NCBI RefSeq assembly: GCF_003003055.1
Contig: NZ_PVTV01000001.1
Coordinates: 34,813-98,812 of the forward strand
DNA: 64,000 bases
Direction of reading: 5' to 3'
DNA from: Jezberella montanilacus
Lineage (GTDB): Bacteria > Pseudomonadota > Gammaproteobacteria > Burkholderiales > Burkholderiaceae_B
Part shown: one piece after another, positions 19,601 through 28,215 of the stretch
Layout of the letters: each line of letters starts with the position of its first letter
Position numbering within the stretch: position 1 is the stretch's first letter
Notes under the pieces: model-generated
The model's database searches: none
Told to the model about the DNA's origin: nothing
What the model saw: only the letters and a program-made list of their open reading frames with translations
Position numbers and translations under genes: made by a program

Positions 19601-22279
19601 GCGCATTAAACGCGACACATCGTCAAAGTGCAATCCAGTGGTGGGTTCATCAAAGAGAAACAGGCTGCCTTTTTTGGCGACTTTGGCTGTCGATATCCCA
19701 CTGCGTGCGGCTTCGGCCAAATGGCCTGCTAGCTTTAGCCTCTGTGCTTCACCACCCGACAGCGTCGGGACAGGCTGACCGAGCTTGACATATTCGAGTC
19801 CGACATCGGCAAGGGGCGCCAGGCCAAGCTGTACATCTCTCAGCCCTTTAAAAAATTCAAGTGCCTCTGAAACCGTCATGTTCAGCACGGCATCAATCGA
19901 TGCGCGGCGCCCTAAATGCTCGACTTCAACTTCGCGCACTTCTGGTCTGAAGCGCTTGCCATCACAGTCTGGGCAGCGGATATAAACATCAGACAGAAAC
20001 TGCATCTCAACGTGCTCAAAACCCGTTCCGCCGCAGGTGGGACAACGACCATCGCCACTGTTAAAGCTAAAGGTGCCGGCCGTATAACCGCGCTCACGCG
20101 CCAAAGGTGCTTGCGAGAATAATTTACGAATCGGATCGAAGGCACCAACATAACTGGCGGGGTTCGAGCGAGCCGTCTTGCCGATTTGCGCTTGATCAAC
20201 CATCACTACATCAGCAAGCTGCTCTGCGCCGAGAATGCGGTCAAACGCACCCGGTGACTCGGTTGGTTTTCCCATGATTTTTAGTAAACCAGGATAGAGC
20301 ACATCCTGAATGAGTGTGGACTTTCCAGAGCCAGAAACACCTGTCACGCAAACCAGTCGCCCGAGCGGGATAGCCACCGAAATATTTTTTAGATTGTTGG
20401 CAGTGGCACCCTCTAACAACAGGCGGGGCGTGTTGTCGGCAACGGGCAATGGCCTGGGTGACTCGACCTTGAGTATGCCACCCATGTACTGACCAGTGAG
20501 TGTGTCAGCCGACTTAATGGCAGCGGGCGTGCCATCGAAGACGATCTGACCACCGCGCTCACCAGGCCCAGGACCCACGTCAATGATACGATCCGCTGCA
20601 ATCATCACTTGGGGATCATGTTCGACAACGACTAAGGTGTTGCCAGCAACGACGAGACGCTGCATAACCTCCACGACACGATGAATATCGCGGGGATGCA
20701 AACCGATAGAGGGTTCATCCAGAACGAATAAAGTATTGACCAGCGAGGTGCCAAGCGCCGTCGTCAAATTGATGCGCTGGACCTCCCCCCCAGATAGCGT
20801 GCGGCTTTGTCGATCTAGCGTGAGATACCCTAACCCCACATCGCCAAGAAATTTCACGCGTGCGCGAATCTCTGTCATGACCAGATCCATCGCGGCATCC
20901 ATCGCGCCAGGAAAGCTCAAGGTCTCGAAAAAATCACGTAATTTGGTGATGGGCATCAACATTAAGTCTTGCACTGAGTGACCGTGTAGCTTCCAAAGCA
21001 ACGCGTCAGCTTTCAGGCGTGCACCGTGACAGCTTGGGCAGGGCGTGTAGCTACGGTACTTCGATAACAATACCCGTACATGCATCTTGTACGATTTGCT
21101 CTCGAGATAACCAAAGAAACGTTGTACCCCGTACCACTGTGACTTCCAGGCTTGGTTGCCGCCAACCCATGCCGGATCGCCCAGCAGCACCCAGTCTTGA
21201 TGCTCAGGGGGAAGATGCTTCCAAGGCGTGTTCATCGAGACGTTGGCGCGCGCGGCATACTTCGCCATTTCGTCCTGACATTCTTTATAGGTCGGTGTCT
21301 GAAACGGTTTGATCGCGCCGCCTTCAAGCGTTTTATTCTCGTCAGGGATCACCAGGCCGAAATCGATGCCGATCACACGGCCAAATCCCCGGCAGGCCTC
21401 ACAGGCACCCAAGGGCGAGTTAAATGAAAAAGTACTGGGCAGGGGGTCGCTGTAGCTGATGTTGCAATCAGCACAGTGCAACTTGTCACTGAATTTCCAA
21501 TGATGCAGGTCTTGCCCGTCGTCGTCGACGGCGTGAACGGCCATCAGGCCGTTGCCCATTTTCAAGGCAATATCCAAGGCTTCCATCACTCGGGACGGAT
21601 CAGCATTAGAGAGCCTAAAACGATCTTGTACCACCAGCAGAGTCCGTAGGGAGACTGTGGCAGCTTTCTTGGTCGATTTCTTCGTCTTGGTCGAGGTGGG
21701 CGGCGCAACAGGATTAACCGTGGCCAAATCTGCATGGATTCGGGTATAGCCCTGCTGATCCAGAAAGCCTTTGACTTCGTCCTGCGTGAAATTGGCAGGG
21801 ACTTGGATCGGGAAGGTAACCACGAGCCTTGGATCGTTAGCCTCACTAGCGCGGGCTGTGATTGCTTTGAGTATCGACCCAGTCGAATCTTTGCAAACGA
21901 GTTGGCCGCAACCTCGACAATGCAGGTGTGCCCCTCGGGCAAATAACAGTTTCACGTGGTCGTTCAGCTCAGTCATCGTACCGACTGTGCTGCGTGAACT
22001 TCGTACCGGGTTGGTTTGATCAATCGCGATCGCTGGCAGAATGCCCTCTATGCGATCAACCTGAGGCTTATCCATCCTATCTAGAAACTGGCGCGCGTAG
22101 GGCGAAAACGTTTCAACGTAGCGCCGTTGACCTTCTGCGTAAAGCGTGTCAAAGGCCAAAGAACTTTTTCCAGAGCCGCTGACACCAGTAATAACCGTGA
22201 GCTCCCCAGTATTCAGTGTGACATCTAGATTTTTAAGGTTGTTTTGGCGTGCGCCAGTGATTTTGATAGTTGGATTCAT
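16667..22279 (-). CDS. uvrA: Giant UvrA-like protein with four ABC ATPase domains
   Basis: A 1870-residue protein, about twice the size of ordinary UvrA (about 940). It holds two complete UvrA-like units, roughly residues 1-960 and 1001-1870, joined by a polar linker. Walker A motifs (GVSGSGKS) occur near 32, 647, 1032 and 1553, and LSGGE signatures near 495, 840, 1401 and 1744. CxxC zinc modules are present in both units, for example near 121, 269, 293, 414 and 747 in the first, and near 1121, 1271, 1320 and 1654 in the second. UvrA finds bulky DNA lesions and loads UvrB. A lysine-rich insert ([11 protein letters not shown], about 195-205) lies in the first UvrB-binding region. I recall similar double-length UvrA proteins from other Burkholderiales. 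Whether this is the only UvrA of the cell is unknown. No LexA box was seen upstream. Confidence 0.92.
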   Translation of the reverse strand: MNPTIKITGARQNNLKNLDVTLNTGELTVITGVSGSGKSSLAFDTLYAEGQRRYVETFSPYARQFLDRMDKPQVDRIEGILPAIAIDQTNPVRSSRSTVGTMTELNDHVKLLFARGAHLHCRGCGQLVCKDSTGSILKAITARASEANDPRLVVTFPIQVPANFTQDEVKGFLDQQGYTRIHADLATVNPVAPPTSTKTKKSTKKAATVSLRTLLVVQDRFRLSNADPSRVMEALDIALKMGNGLMAVHAVDDDGQDLHHWKFSDKLHCADCNISYSDPLPSTFSFNSPLGACEACRGFGRVIGIDFGLVIPDENKTLEGGAIKPFQTPTYKECQDEMAKYAARANVSMNTPWKHLPPEHQDWVLLGDPAWVGGNQAWKSQWYGVQRFFGYLESKSYKMHVRVLLSKYRSYTPCPSCHGARLKADALLWKLHGHSVQDLMLMPITKLRDFFETLSFPGAMDAAMDLVMTEIRARVKFLGDVGLGYLTLDRQSRTLSGGEVQRINLTTALGTSLVNTLFVLDEPSIGLHPRDIHRVVEVMQRLVVAGNTLVVVEHDPQVMIAADRIIDVGPGPGERGGQIVFDGTPAAIKSADTLTGQYMGGILKVESPRPLPVADNTPRLLLEGATANNLKNISVAIPLGRLVCVTGVSGSGKSTLIQDVLYPGLLKIMGKPTESPGAFDRILGAEQLADVVMVDQAQIGKTARSNPASYVGAFDPIRKLFSQAPLARERGYTAGTFSFNSGDGRCPTCGGTGFEHVEMQFLSDVYIRCPDCDGKRFRPEVREVEVEHLGRRASIDAVLNMTVSEALEFFKGLRDVQLGLAPLADVGLEYVKLGQPVPTLSGGEAQRLKLAGHLAEAARSGISTAKVAKKGSLFLFDEPTTGLHFDDVSRLMRAFRKLLGAGHTLLIIEHNLDVIRAADWIIDLGPEGGDAGGELLVSGTPDQVMAHAGSYTGAALREYATAMTPDAIGGTVAAGSIRSSALKESDSGSSLQTIVKERRRLATHIDILHAREHNLKNISVKIPHDKFTVITGVSGSGKSTLAFDILFNEGQRRYLESLNAYARAIVQPAGKPDVDAIFGIPPTVAIEQRTSRGGRKSTVATMTEIHHFLRLLYMKLGTQMCPTCHVSVEPQSADQIVAKLLREHKGQHIGLLSPLVTARKGFYTDLAKWAAGKGHTHLRVDEAFIPTANWPRLDRFKEHTIELPVADLTVSADNEATLRKAVQSALEHGQGVMSVVWPLGKLHTDLQAKLEQQHFSVKRACPSCGTSFPEPDPRMFSYNSKHGWCHSCFGTGLQLQGFDAEQTGEETAWNAWYEGEAKACNSCHGARLNPVSRAVIWREKSIAELASLAVSDAHTFFTALVAKGREAEIARDILSEIRSRLLFMQEVGLGYLALDRAAPTLSGGEAQRIRLAAQLGSNMQGVCYVLDEPTIGLHPRDNRILLSALTRLEKNGNTLVVVEHDDDTIRRAEHIIDIGPGAGIRGGRVVAEGTLQDLMDAPESVTGHYLRHPLKHPLQPRRVINKETQMITVKGARLHNLRHVDAHFPVGRLTVVTGVSGSGKSTLAREVLLDNLHAAVQTRGEPHWQGCESIKGWQILDRVLEVDQTPIGKTPRSCPATYIGFWDDTRKLFADTNEARIRGWSAGRFSFNTGDGRCPICEGQGMRTLEMSFLPDIKVPCDACGGARFNTDTLAVRMRDKHAGEVLNMEVDDAVEYFAAHPRIRHPLQLMQDVGLGYLTLGQPSPTLSGGEAQRIKLVSELAKARMTEGVITTGRASRLPHTLYVLDEPTVGLSMADVEKLIRVLHRLVEAGNTVVVIEHNLDVIAEADWLLDMGPEGGDGGGRLVIEGTPEEIIEAHASSHTGEVLQEFMLR

Positions 22280-22313
22280 GCTTCAATCATAGGTCTAAAT
22301 CGTGACATTTATG

Positions 22314-22330
22314 CCCCATTGTGTATGGGG
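22314..22330. promoter_or_regulatory. Palindrome between uvrA and the small basic ORF
   Basis: CCCCAT and ATGGGG flank a five-base centre (TGTGT), lying 35 bases upstream of the uvrA start and 46 bases before the small basic gene. A second repeat, TGAGT-N6-ACTCA (22340-22355), overlaps a possible -10 element (TATACT, 22348-22353) for the plus-strand gene. Together they suggest a controlled divergent promoter region, but no known factor matches. Confidence 0.35.
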
Positions 22331-22375
22331 AGATAGAATTGAGTTAATATACTCAGTTACCTGCTGGAGAAAGTC

Positions 22376-22507
22376 ATGGCTTCTGAAAAAAAACGTACAC
22401 GTCGCAACACGCTCGAGCGTAAATGTTTGGGCAAGGCCTTCAAGCGCCTGTTTGCTAACTCGCCCAAAGGCGTGTTCAAAATGCTTGAGAAAGTTAAGCG
22501 CGTTTAA
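22376..22507 (+). CDS. Small very basic protein, 43 residues, function unknown
   Basis: A short frame, ATG to TAA, encoding 43 residues, of which 15 are lysine or arginine and only three are acidic. The N terminus reads MASEKKRTRRNTLERK and the C terminus FKMLEKVKRV. A good ribosome site (GGAGA, 22365-22369) stands seven bases before the ATG, a plausible -10 (TATACT) lies upstream, and a strong intrinsic terminator follows about 80 bases after the stop. These features make it a likely real, independently transcribed gene. I do not recognise the family. Its charge would suit binding to nucleic acid or to an acidic surface such as the ribosome or membrane. The alternative is that the transcript is mainly a small RNA. 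Confidence 0.65.
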   Translation: MASEKKRTRRNTLERKCLGKAFKRLFANSPKGVFKMLEKVKRV

Positions 22508-22584
22508 TATTCGCGTCTGAGACTTAAGCACTTCTACAAGACCTGCGCAATGCTTAGTGCTGGCGATGTGTTTGCTGCGCAAGA

Positions 22585-22615
22585 AAAAGGCCCTCAAACG
22601 GGCCTTTTGCTTTTT
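22585..22615 (+). terminator. Rho-independent terminator
   Basis: A nine-base stem (AAAAGGCCC / GGGCCTTTT, loop TCAAAC) is followed by GC and five T. It should end the transcript of the small basic gene. It overlaps the beginning of the glycosyltransferase reading frame, so that gene must start within or after the hairpin or be expressed by read-through. Confidence 0.85.
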
Positions 22616-23581
22616 ACCGTCCTCACCGCCACCTATAACCGTGTGAAACTGTTGCCACGGGTATACGAATCCCTGTGCGCACAATCTTGTCGGGATTTTG
22701 AGTGGCTTATCGTCGACGATGGTTCAACTGACGACACGCGTGCGTGGGTTGAGCGATGTCAGAAAATAGCTCCGTTTACGATTCGCTACGCCTGGCAGCC
22801 AAATAGTCATAAAAAAGTCGCCCTCAATCACGGCGTACGTCTCGCCCAAGGCGAATTGTTAGTAGTACTCGATAGCGACGACACGATGAGGTCGGATGCG
22901 CTGACAACGATGCAAAGACTTTGGTTGGATATTCCCGTCGAACAAAGATCATCATTTTCAGCGGTTACAGGGCTTTGCGAGCGCCCTGATGGCACGATCG
23001 TTGGCCAGAAGTATCCCAGAGATATGATGGATAGCACCCCCATGGAGATGATCCTTCGCTATCAAGTCAGGGGTGAAAAATTCGGTTTTCAACGCGTCGA
23101 CGTGATGCGTCAGTATCCTTTTCCCGAGGATGTCGACGGCTATTTGCCAGAGAGCATTATCTGGTGGCGAATCGCCAAGTCGGGCTACCAGACCCGTTTC
23201 GTGAATGTTGTTTTAAGAACCTACTATGACTCGCCTGATTCCATCTCGCGTGCTGACGAAAAGCCCGTTTCTTCAGACGCCAGTATTCAAGGCCTGCGTG
23301 CGTTGGCGCATGACACGCTAACGAATCATCTGAACTGGTTTTGGGTCAGACCATCGGCCTTTATCCTTGCGGCGGCTCGACACACGCGTTTCACGCTCAG
23401 GGTCGAACAGGCTCAGCTCAAGCCCACCGCAGCCAGTCTGCTGAAGACAAGAGATTCGACAGTCACTGCTGCAACAGACCTTTACCGTGTTACCAAGCCT
23501 TTGGCGATCATGTTGATCTGGCTGACTTATCCAATAGGCTGGCTTGCCTATCGGCGAGATGTCTCACGCGGCCACGCTTAG
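22607..23581 (+). CDS. Glycosyltransferase family 2 protein
   Basis: A GT-A-fold glycosyltransferase of about 324 residues. The N terminus reads LFTVLTATYNRVKLLPRVYESL, then FEWLIVDDGSTDDT (nucleotide site) and VVLDSDD (the metal-binding DXD-like motif). A hydrophobic patch near the C terminus (LAIMLIWLTYPIGWLAY) suggests membrane association. It probably adds sugars to a surface polysaccharide or lipid; the donor and acceptor are unknown. The start is uncertain: the frame is open from an ATG at 22550, but the conserved domain begins right after a TTG at 22607 that sits inside the terminator hairpin. Neither has a clear ribosome site. Confidence 0.82.
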   Translation: MLFTVLTATYNRVKLLPRVYESLCAQSCRDFEWLIVDDGSTDDTRAWVERCQKIAPFTIRYAWQPNSHKKVALNHGVRLAQGELLVVLDSDDTMRSDALTTMQRLWLDIPVEQRSSFSAVTGLCERPDGTIVGQKYPRDMMDSTPMEMILRYQVRGEKFGFQRVDVMRQYPFPEDVDGYLPESIIWWRIAKSGYQTRFVNVVLRTYYDSPDSISRADEKPVSSDASIQGLRALAHDTLTNHLNWFWVRPSAFILAAARHTRFTLRVEQAQLKPTAASLLKTRDSTVTAATDLYRVTKPLAIMLIWLTYPIGWLAYRRDVSRGHA

Positions 23582-23697
23582 CCCTTGCGATCGTCACGAA
23601 GGAAACTTCGCCTGCTCAGCGGATTAATGTGGATAGCCATTGGCGGCTGTATCTAGGTCGGGTAATATCAGCAGACACTCGAGACTAGGAGCCCTCA

Positions 23698-25269
23698 ATG
23701 CGCCGTACTTTTATCGCTGCCATCGCTATTTCGCTTGCTGCCCTCACTGCACCATCCTTTGCCAAGACCTTCAAGTGGGCCAGCCAGGGCGATATCCTGA
23801 CGCTTGACCCATACTCGCAAAACGAAGGCCTGAATATTACAGCAAATTTGCTGGTTTATGATCCCCTGGTCGCCGATGATGCAAACTTTCAGCCAGTGCC
23901 GGCGCTCGCGACGTCATGGGAGCAAGTGAGCCCGACTCTCTGGCGTTTCAAGATTCGGCCTGGGGTGAAGTTCCACGATGGCACGGCCTTTACCGCAGAA
24001 GATGCCGCGTTCTCAATTAAGCGCGCCATGGCGCCTTCGTCGCAATTCAAATCCTACGTGGCTGGCGTCCAGGACGCAAAGGCAATCGATCCGCTGACCT
24101 TAGAGGTGATTCTGTCGGGCCCGAATCCTGTCTTGCTGCATCAATTGACCGTTCTCGGCATGATGAGCAAAGCATGGTCTGAGAAAAACAATACCGTCGT
24201 ACCACAGGATTTCAACAAAAACGAAGAGAGTTACTCTGCCCGTCATGCAATGGGCACCGGCCCTTACATGTTGAAATTACGTGAGGTCGACATCAAAACT
24301 GTTTATGTCGAGAACCCAGAGTGGTGGGGTAAGCCAACTAAAAAGGGCAACGTGACAGAGATCATCTACACCCCGATTAAGCAGAATGCGACGCGCACAG
24401 CCGCCTTGCTATCGGGTGAAATCGATTTTGTACTGGATCCGCCAACGCAAGATATGGATCGCTTGCGTCAGCAAGTCAAGGTAGTAGATGGTAACGAGAA
24501 CCGTACCATTTACATTGGGCTAGATCAAAAAAGCGCTGAACTCAAGTACAGCAATATCAAAGGTGCCAACCCATTGAAGGATGTGAGAGTTCGTGAAGCG
24601 CTCTACCGTGCCATTGATATCGAAGCGATTAAAAAAGCAGTCATGCGCGGCATGTCGGCACCAACGGGAGCGATGATCGCCCCGCAAGTTCACGGCTGGA
24701 CCAAAGAAATGGCTACGCGCCTCCCTTACGACGTCAATAAGGCAAAGGCTTTGCTCAAAGACGCTGGCTACGAGAAAGGATTCGAGTTGACTATTGATTG
24801 CCCGAATAATCGTTATATCAATGATGAAGCGATCTGTCAGGCTGTTGCAGCCATGTGGACCAAGGTCGGTGTAAAAACCAGCGTAACAGCCATGCCCAGA
24901 GCGCAGTTCTTCCCCAAAGTTGCTGGTTTGGATACGAGCGCCTATTTGTTCGGGTGGGGCGTACCAACCTTTGATGCTTTCTATACGCTCGAAGCCCTGA
25001 TACACAGCAAGGGTGAAGGCGCAAATGGCAGTTTCAACTATGGCAACTATTCAAATCCGAAAGTAGATCAGCTGATTGATGCCATAAAAAATGAAACTGA
25101 CGAAAAGAAACGAGATGACATGATTCACGAGGCCTTTGCCTTGTTCAGTAAAGACTTTGGCTCCCTGCCTCTCCATGATCAAGTCATCCCCTGGGCCATG
25201 AAAAAGAACGTCAACGCACTTCATCGGGCGACCAATCGTCCGGTGATTGAATGGATTGTGATCGATTAA
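23698..25269 (+). CDS. ABC transporter substrate-binding protein, peptide/opine/nickel family
   Basis: A 523-residue periplasmic binding protein of the SBP_bac_5 (DppA/OppA) family. A Sec signal peptide is clear at residues 1-22 (MRRTFIAAIAISLAALTAPSFA, cut before KTFKWASQ). Family segments include GDILTLDPYSQNEG, LVYDPLV, WRFKIRPGVKFHDGTAFTAEDAAFSIKR and the later DVRVREALYRAID. It delivers a peptide-like or other small substrate to the two permeases encoded downstream. A hairpin terminator follows the gene, which would make it more abundant than the membrane parts. Ligand is not predictable; dipeptides, oligopeptides, opines, glutathione and metal chelates are all known in the family. Confidence 0.93.
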   Translation: MRRTFIAAIAISLAALTAPSFAKTFKWASQGDILTLDPYSQNEGLNITANLLVYDPLVADDANFQPVPALATSWEQVSPTLWRFKIRPGVKFHDGTAFTAEDAAFSIKRAMAPSSQFKSYVAGVQDAKAIDPLTLEVILSGPNPVLLHQLTVLGMMSKAWSEKNNTVVPQDFNKNEESYSARHAMGTGPYMLKLREVDIKTVYVENPEWWGKPTKKGNVTEIIYTPIKQNATRTAALLSGEIDFVLDPPTQDMDRLRQQVKVVDGNENRTIYIGLDQKSAELKYSNIKGANPLKDVRVREALYRAIDIEAIKKAVMRGMSAPTGAMIAPQVHGWTKEMATRLPYDVNKAKALLKDAGYEKGFELTIDCPNNRYINDEAICQAVAAMWTKVGVKTSVTAMPRAQFFPKVAGLDTSAYLFGWGVPTFDAFYTLEALIHSKGEGANGSFNYGNYSNPKVDQLIDAIKNETDEKKRDDMIHEAFALFSKDFGSLPLHDQVIPWAMKKNVNALHRATNRPVIEWIVID

Positions 25270-25289
25270 TCATCGCGTTGTGTTGTTGT

Positions 25290-25324
25290 CGGCGTGCACG
25301 TAGGCTTTCGTGTACGCCGTTTTT
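25290..25324 (+). terminator. Intra-operon terminator/attenuator after the binding-protein gene
   Basis: An 11-base stem, CGGCGTGCACG paired with CGTGTACGCCG (one G-U pair), has an eight-base loop and is followed by five T. It sits between the substrate-binding protein gene and the first permease gene. It should stop most transcripts, with read-through serving the permease and ATPase genes. Confidence 0.85.
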
Positions 25325-25334
25325 GTGAGATTGC

Positions 25335-26324
25335 ATGTTCGCTTTTATCGTTCGCCGTTTATTGCAGTCGGTTGCCGTCATGTTGACGGTAGCGCTGTTG
25401 GCCTTCGTGATGTTTCAATATGTCGGCGACCCAGTCACGATCATGTTGGGTCAGGATGCGACCGATCTCGATCGGGCAAGGTTGCGGCAAGAGCTTGGCC
25501 TAAATAAACCAGTCGTTGTTCAGTTCTATCATTTCGTCGTGAATGCGGCACAGGGCGAATTCGGTTTATCTTTACGACAAGGTCAAAAGGTCTCAACGCT
25601 GTTGCGCGACAGATTGCCAGCCACTCTCGAACTATCCCTTAGTGCAGCGGTGATAGCTCTCAGCGTCGGGTTACCGCTTGGTGTGTATACCGCTTTGAAG
25701 CGCAACGGCAAACTCTCTCAAGCCTTGTTGGCGCTATCTTTGCTTGGCGTCTCGCTGCCGACTTTTTTGATTGGCATCTTGCTGATTCTGGTGTTTTCAG
25801 TCTTGCTGGGATGGTTGCCGAGTTATGGTCGGGGCGATGTGATTCAGCTCGGCTTTTGGTCAACAGGATTTCTCACACGAACTGGCTGGAGTCATCTTAT
25901 TTTGCCGGCAGTAACCCTGTCTTTTTTTCAGATGACACTTGTCCTGCGATTGGTGCGCTCTGAGATGCTTGAGGTACTGCGGACTGACTACATTAAATTT
26001 GCCCGCGCTCGTGGCCTGACGAAACGAGCGATTCATTTTGGTCATGCACTCAAAAATACACTGGTGCCGGTGATCACCATCATGGGTTTGCAGCTCGGCG
26101 GCATCATTGCTTTTGCTATTGTCACTGAAACAGTGTTTCAGTGGCCTGGGATGGGCTTGCTCTTTATTCAGGCGGTTCAGTTCGCTGACATACCAGTCAT
26201 GGCGGCTTACCTGTGTTTGATATCTCTCATCTTTGTGGTGATCAATCTGCTTGTAGACCTGCTCTACTTCGTGGTTGATCCCCGCTTAAACGCAGGTCTG
26301 GATAAACCAGCGGGGCGTCATTAA
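25335..26324 (+). CDS. ABC transporter permease, DppB-like
   Basis: A 329-residue inner-membrane permease of the DppB/OppB type with about six membrane helices. The N terminus FIVRRLLQSVAVMLTVALLAF, the periplasmic segment with GLNKPVVVQFYHFV, and the EAA-loop region ARARGLTKRAIHFGHALKNTLVPVIT near residue 220 are typical. It forms the translocation channel with the next gene product. The stop codon overlaps the next ATG by one base (TAATG). It lies just downstream of the intra-operon terminator. Confidence 0.93.
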   Translation: MFAFIVRRLLQSVAVMLTVALLAFVMFQYVGDPVTIMLGQDATDLDRARLRQELGLNKPVVVQFYHFVVNAAQGEFGLSLRQGQKVSTLLRDRLPATLELSLSAAVIALSVGLPLGVYTALKRNGKLSQALLALSLLGVSLPTFLIGILLILVFSVLLGWLPSYGRGDVIQLGFWSTGFLTRTGWSHLILPAVTLSFFQMTLVLRLVRSEMLEVLRTDYIKFARARGLTKRAIHFGHALKNTLVPVITIMGLQLGGIIAFAIVTETVFQWPGMGLLFIQAVQFADIPVMAAYLCLISLIFVVINLLVDLLYFVVDPRLNAGLDKPAGRH

Positions 26325-27238
26325 TGAAGCCCCTGTTTGACAAGATTTGGGACAGCGATTTTGTCTGGTCGTGGCGGCATTCCCCAGTCGCAATCACTGC
26401 GACGCTGATTTTGTCTGCTCTGTTAGTGTGTTCGGTGGGAGCCACTTGGATTGCCCCCTATGATCCTTTTGATCTGGGCACGCTTAATTTGCTTGACGCG
26501 TTAAAGCCGCCGATATGGTCACCTGACGGTACCGCTGACTATTTGCTTGGGACAGATGGACAAGGTCGAGATATCCTGTCCGCACTCATGTACGGGATGA
26601 GATCGTCCTTATTGATCGGGGCAGGGGCGGTGATTGGTGCAATGGCATTGGGTATCTCATTGGGCTTAATCGCTGGGTATGCGGGGGGGGCTGTTGATTC
26701 AACCATTATGCGTATCGCCGATGTTCAGTTGTCATTTCCCGCCATCCTGATCGCCTTGCTGATCGATGGTATCGCTCGTGCCGTATTTCCGGGTAACTTG
26801 CATGAAATCATCGCCTTCCCGGTTCTGATATGTGCCATTGCTCTAGCTGGTTGGCCGCAATATGCCCGGACGGTCAGAGGCTCAACCATGGTCGAAAAAA
26901 ACCGCGAATATGTCCAAGCGGCACGAATCATCGGAATTTCTACGCCGGTCATTATGTTCAGGCATGTTTTGCCCAACGTTCTGGGACCCGTGCTTGTATT
27001 GGCAACCGTGCATCTAGCCACGGCAATCATCACAGAAGCAACATTATCTTTTTTGGGGGTCGGCGTACCTGCGACGACGCCTTCTTTGGGTACCTTGATC
27101 CGAATCGGTAATGATTTTCTTTTTTCAGGCGAGTGGTGGATCACAATATTTCCTGGTGCTGCGCTGGTGCTATTGGTGCTCTCGGTCAACTTATTGGGCG
27201 ATTGGTTGCGTGACGCCCTCAATCCGCGTCTGAATTGA
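26324..27238 (+). CDS. ABC transporter permease, DppC-like
   Basis: A 304-residue permease of the DppC/OppC type. It has an N-terminal helix (VAITATLILSALLVCSVGATWIA), then the conserved LLGTDGQGRDILSALMYGMRSSL block near residue 80, and the EAA loop AARIIGISTPVIMFRHVLPNVLGPVLV near residue 205. It pairs with the DppB-like permease. A run of eight G (GCGGGGGGGGCTG, near 26680) codes for Ala-Gly-Gly-Ala and is a potential slippage site. It overlaps both neighbours or nearly so, which fits a tight operon. Confidence 0.93.
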   Translation: MKPLFDKIWDSDFVWSWRHSPVAITATLILSALLVCSVGATWIAPYDPFDLGTLNLLDALKPPIWSPDGTADYLLGTDGQGRDILSALMYGMRSSLLIGAGAVIGAMALGISLGLIAGYAGGAVDSTIMRIADVQLSFPAILIALLIDGIARAVFPGNLHEIIAFPVLICAIALAGWPQYARTVRGSTMVEKNREYVQAARIIGISTPVIMFRHVLPNVLGPVLVLATVHLATAIITEATLSFLGVGVPATTPSLGTLIRIGNDFLFSGEWWITIFPGAALVLLVLSVNLLGDWLRDALNPRLN

Positions 27239-27246
27239 GTCAGCCC

Positions 27247-28215
27247 ATGCAACCTGTTCTCGAACTCAAAAACCTAAGTGTCGAGTTCCCCTCGCGGCGA
27301 GGGACTTTGAAAGCACTGAACGACGTATCGTTTGCGATTGCTCCTGGAGAAGTGCTAGGGGTGGTGGGTGAGTCTGGTGCGGGTAAATCACTCACTGGTG
27401 CGGCCATCATTGGTTTGCTTGAACCGCCTGGGCGCATTTCGTCGGGTGAGGTCTGGGTGTCTGGCCGTCGAATCGACCAGTTTTCTGACGATCAGATGCG
27501 GTCGGTCAGGGGGCGCGAGATCGGTGCTATTTTTCAAGATCCACTGACATCGCTCAATCCACTGTACAGCGTGGGGCAACAATTAACCGAGACGATCGAG
27601 ACCCATTTGCCTCTGACGCGGTCTCAGGCGCGTCAGCGCGCCATTGAACTGCTTGAATCGACTGGCATCCCAGCGGCGAGAGAACGTATTGATCATTACC
27701 CACATCAATTCTCAGGTGGTATGCGGCAACGAGTTGTCATTGCTCTGGCTTTAGCCGCAGAACCAAAATTGATTGTCGCCGATGAGCCAACCACTGCGCT
27801 TGATGTGTCGATACAAGCACAGATTATCGATTTACTGAAAAAGGTATGCAGAGAGAACGGTGCCGCCGTGATGCTCATCACGCATGATATGGGCGTGATA
27901 GCCGAGACTGCCGACCGGGTAGTGGTGATGTATGCCGGCCGCGTCATAGAAGAAGGGAGGGTGGGCGATTTGATTGGCGAACCCAAGCATCCCTACACAG
28001 CAGGCTTGATGGGTGCTATCCCTTCGATTCATCTCGATGTTGAGCGCTTAGCTCAGATAGACGGATCCATGCCGCGATTAAATGCTATCCCCGTTGGCTG
28101 CGCCTTTAACCCAAGATGCCAACAGGTGATGTCAATTTGTAAAGTGGATCAACCAACGTTGTTTCAAACCAGTACTTCACGCGCAGCTTGCTGGTTGCAC
28201 AAGGAGCTGTCGTGA
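27247..28215 (+). CDS. ABC transporter ATP-binding protein, DppD-like
   Basis: A 322-residue ATPase with Walker A GESGAGKS near residue 40, Q-loop FQDPLTSLNP, signature FSGGMRQRVVIALAL, and Walker B LIVADEPTTALDV. The C-terminal oligopeptide/dipeptide extension CAFNPRCQQVMSIC carries cysteines that, in related proteins, can bind an iron-sulfur cluster. It energises import with the DppF-like partner. A TTG at 27235 overlapping the previous stop (TTGA) is an alternative start; the ATG is preferred because MQPVLELKNLSVEF matches the usual beginning. Confidence 0.93.
   Translation: MQPVLELKNLSVEFPSRRGTLKALNDVSFAIAPGEVLGVVGESGAGKSLTGAAIIGLLEPPGRISSGEVWVSGRRIDQFSDDQMRSVRGREIGAIFQDPLTSLNPLYSVGQQLTETIETHLPLTRSQARQRAIELLESTGIPAARERIDHYPHQFSGGMRQRVVIALALAAEPKLIVADEPTTALDVSIQAQIIDLLKKVCRENGAAVMLITHDMGVIAETADRVVVMYAGRVIEEGRVGDLIGEPKHPYTAGLMGAIPSIHLDVERLAQIDGSMPRLNAIPVGCAFNPRCQQVMSICKVDQPTLFQTSTSRAACWLHKELS

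Noticed and set aside
22295..22684. Minus-strand open frame of 129 codons opposite the small basic gene and the glycosyltransferase start
   Set aside because: It runs through the terminator hairpin and opposite a better-supported gene with a ribosome site. Its protein has no family resemblance.
23597..23610. CGAAG-GAAA-CTTCG mini-hairpin after the glycosyltransferase gene
   Set aside because: The stem is only five bases with a GAAA loop and no T run. It is too short to call a terminator.
24520..25005. Minus-strand frame of 161 codons inside the ABC binding-protein gene
   Set aside because: It is antisense to a clear SBP_bac_5 gene and has no supporting start site or motif.
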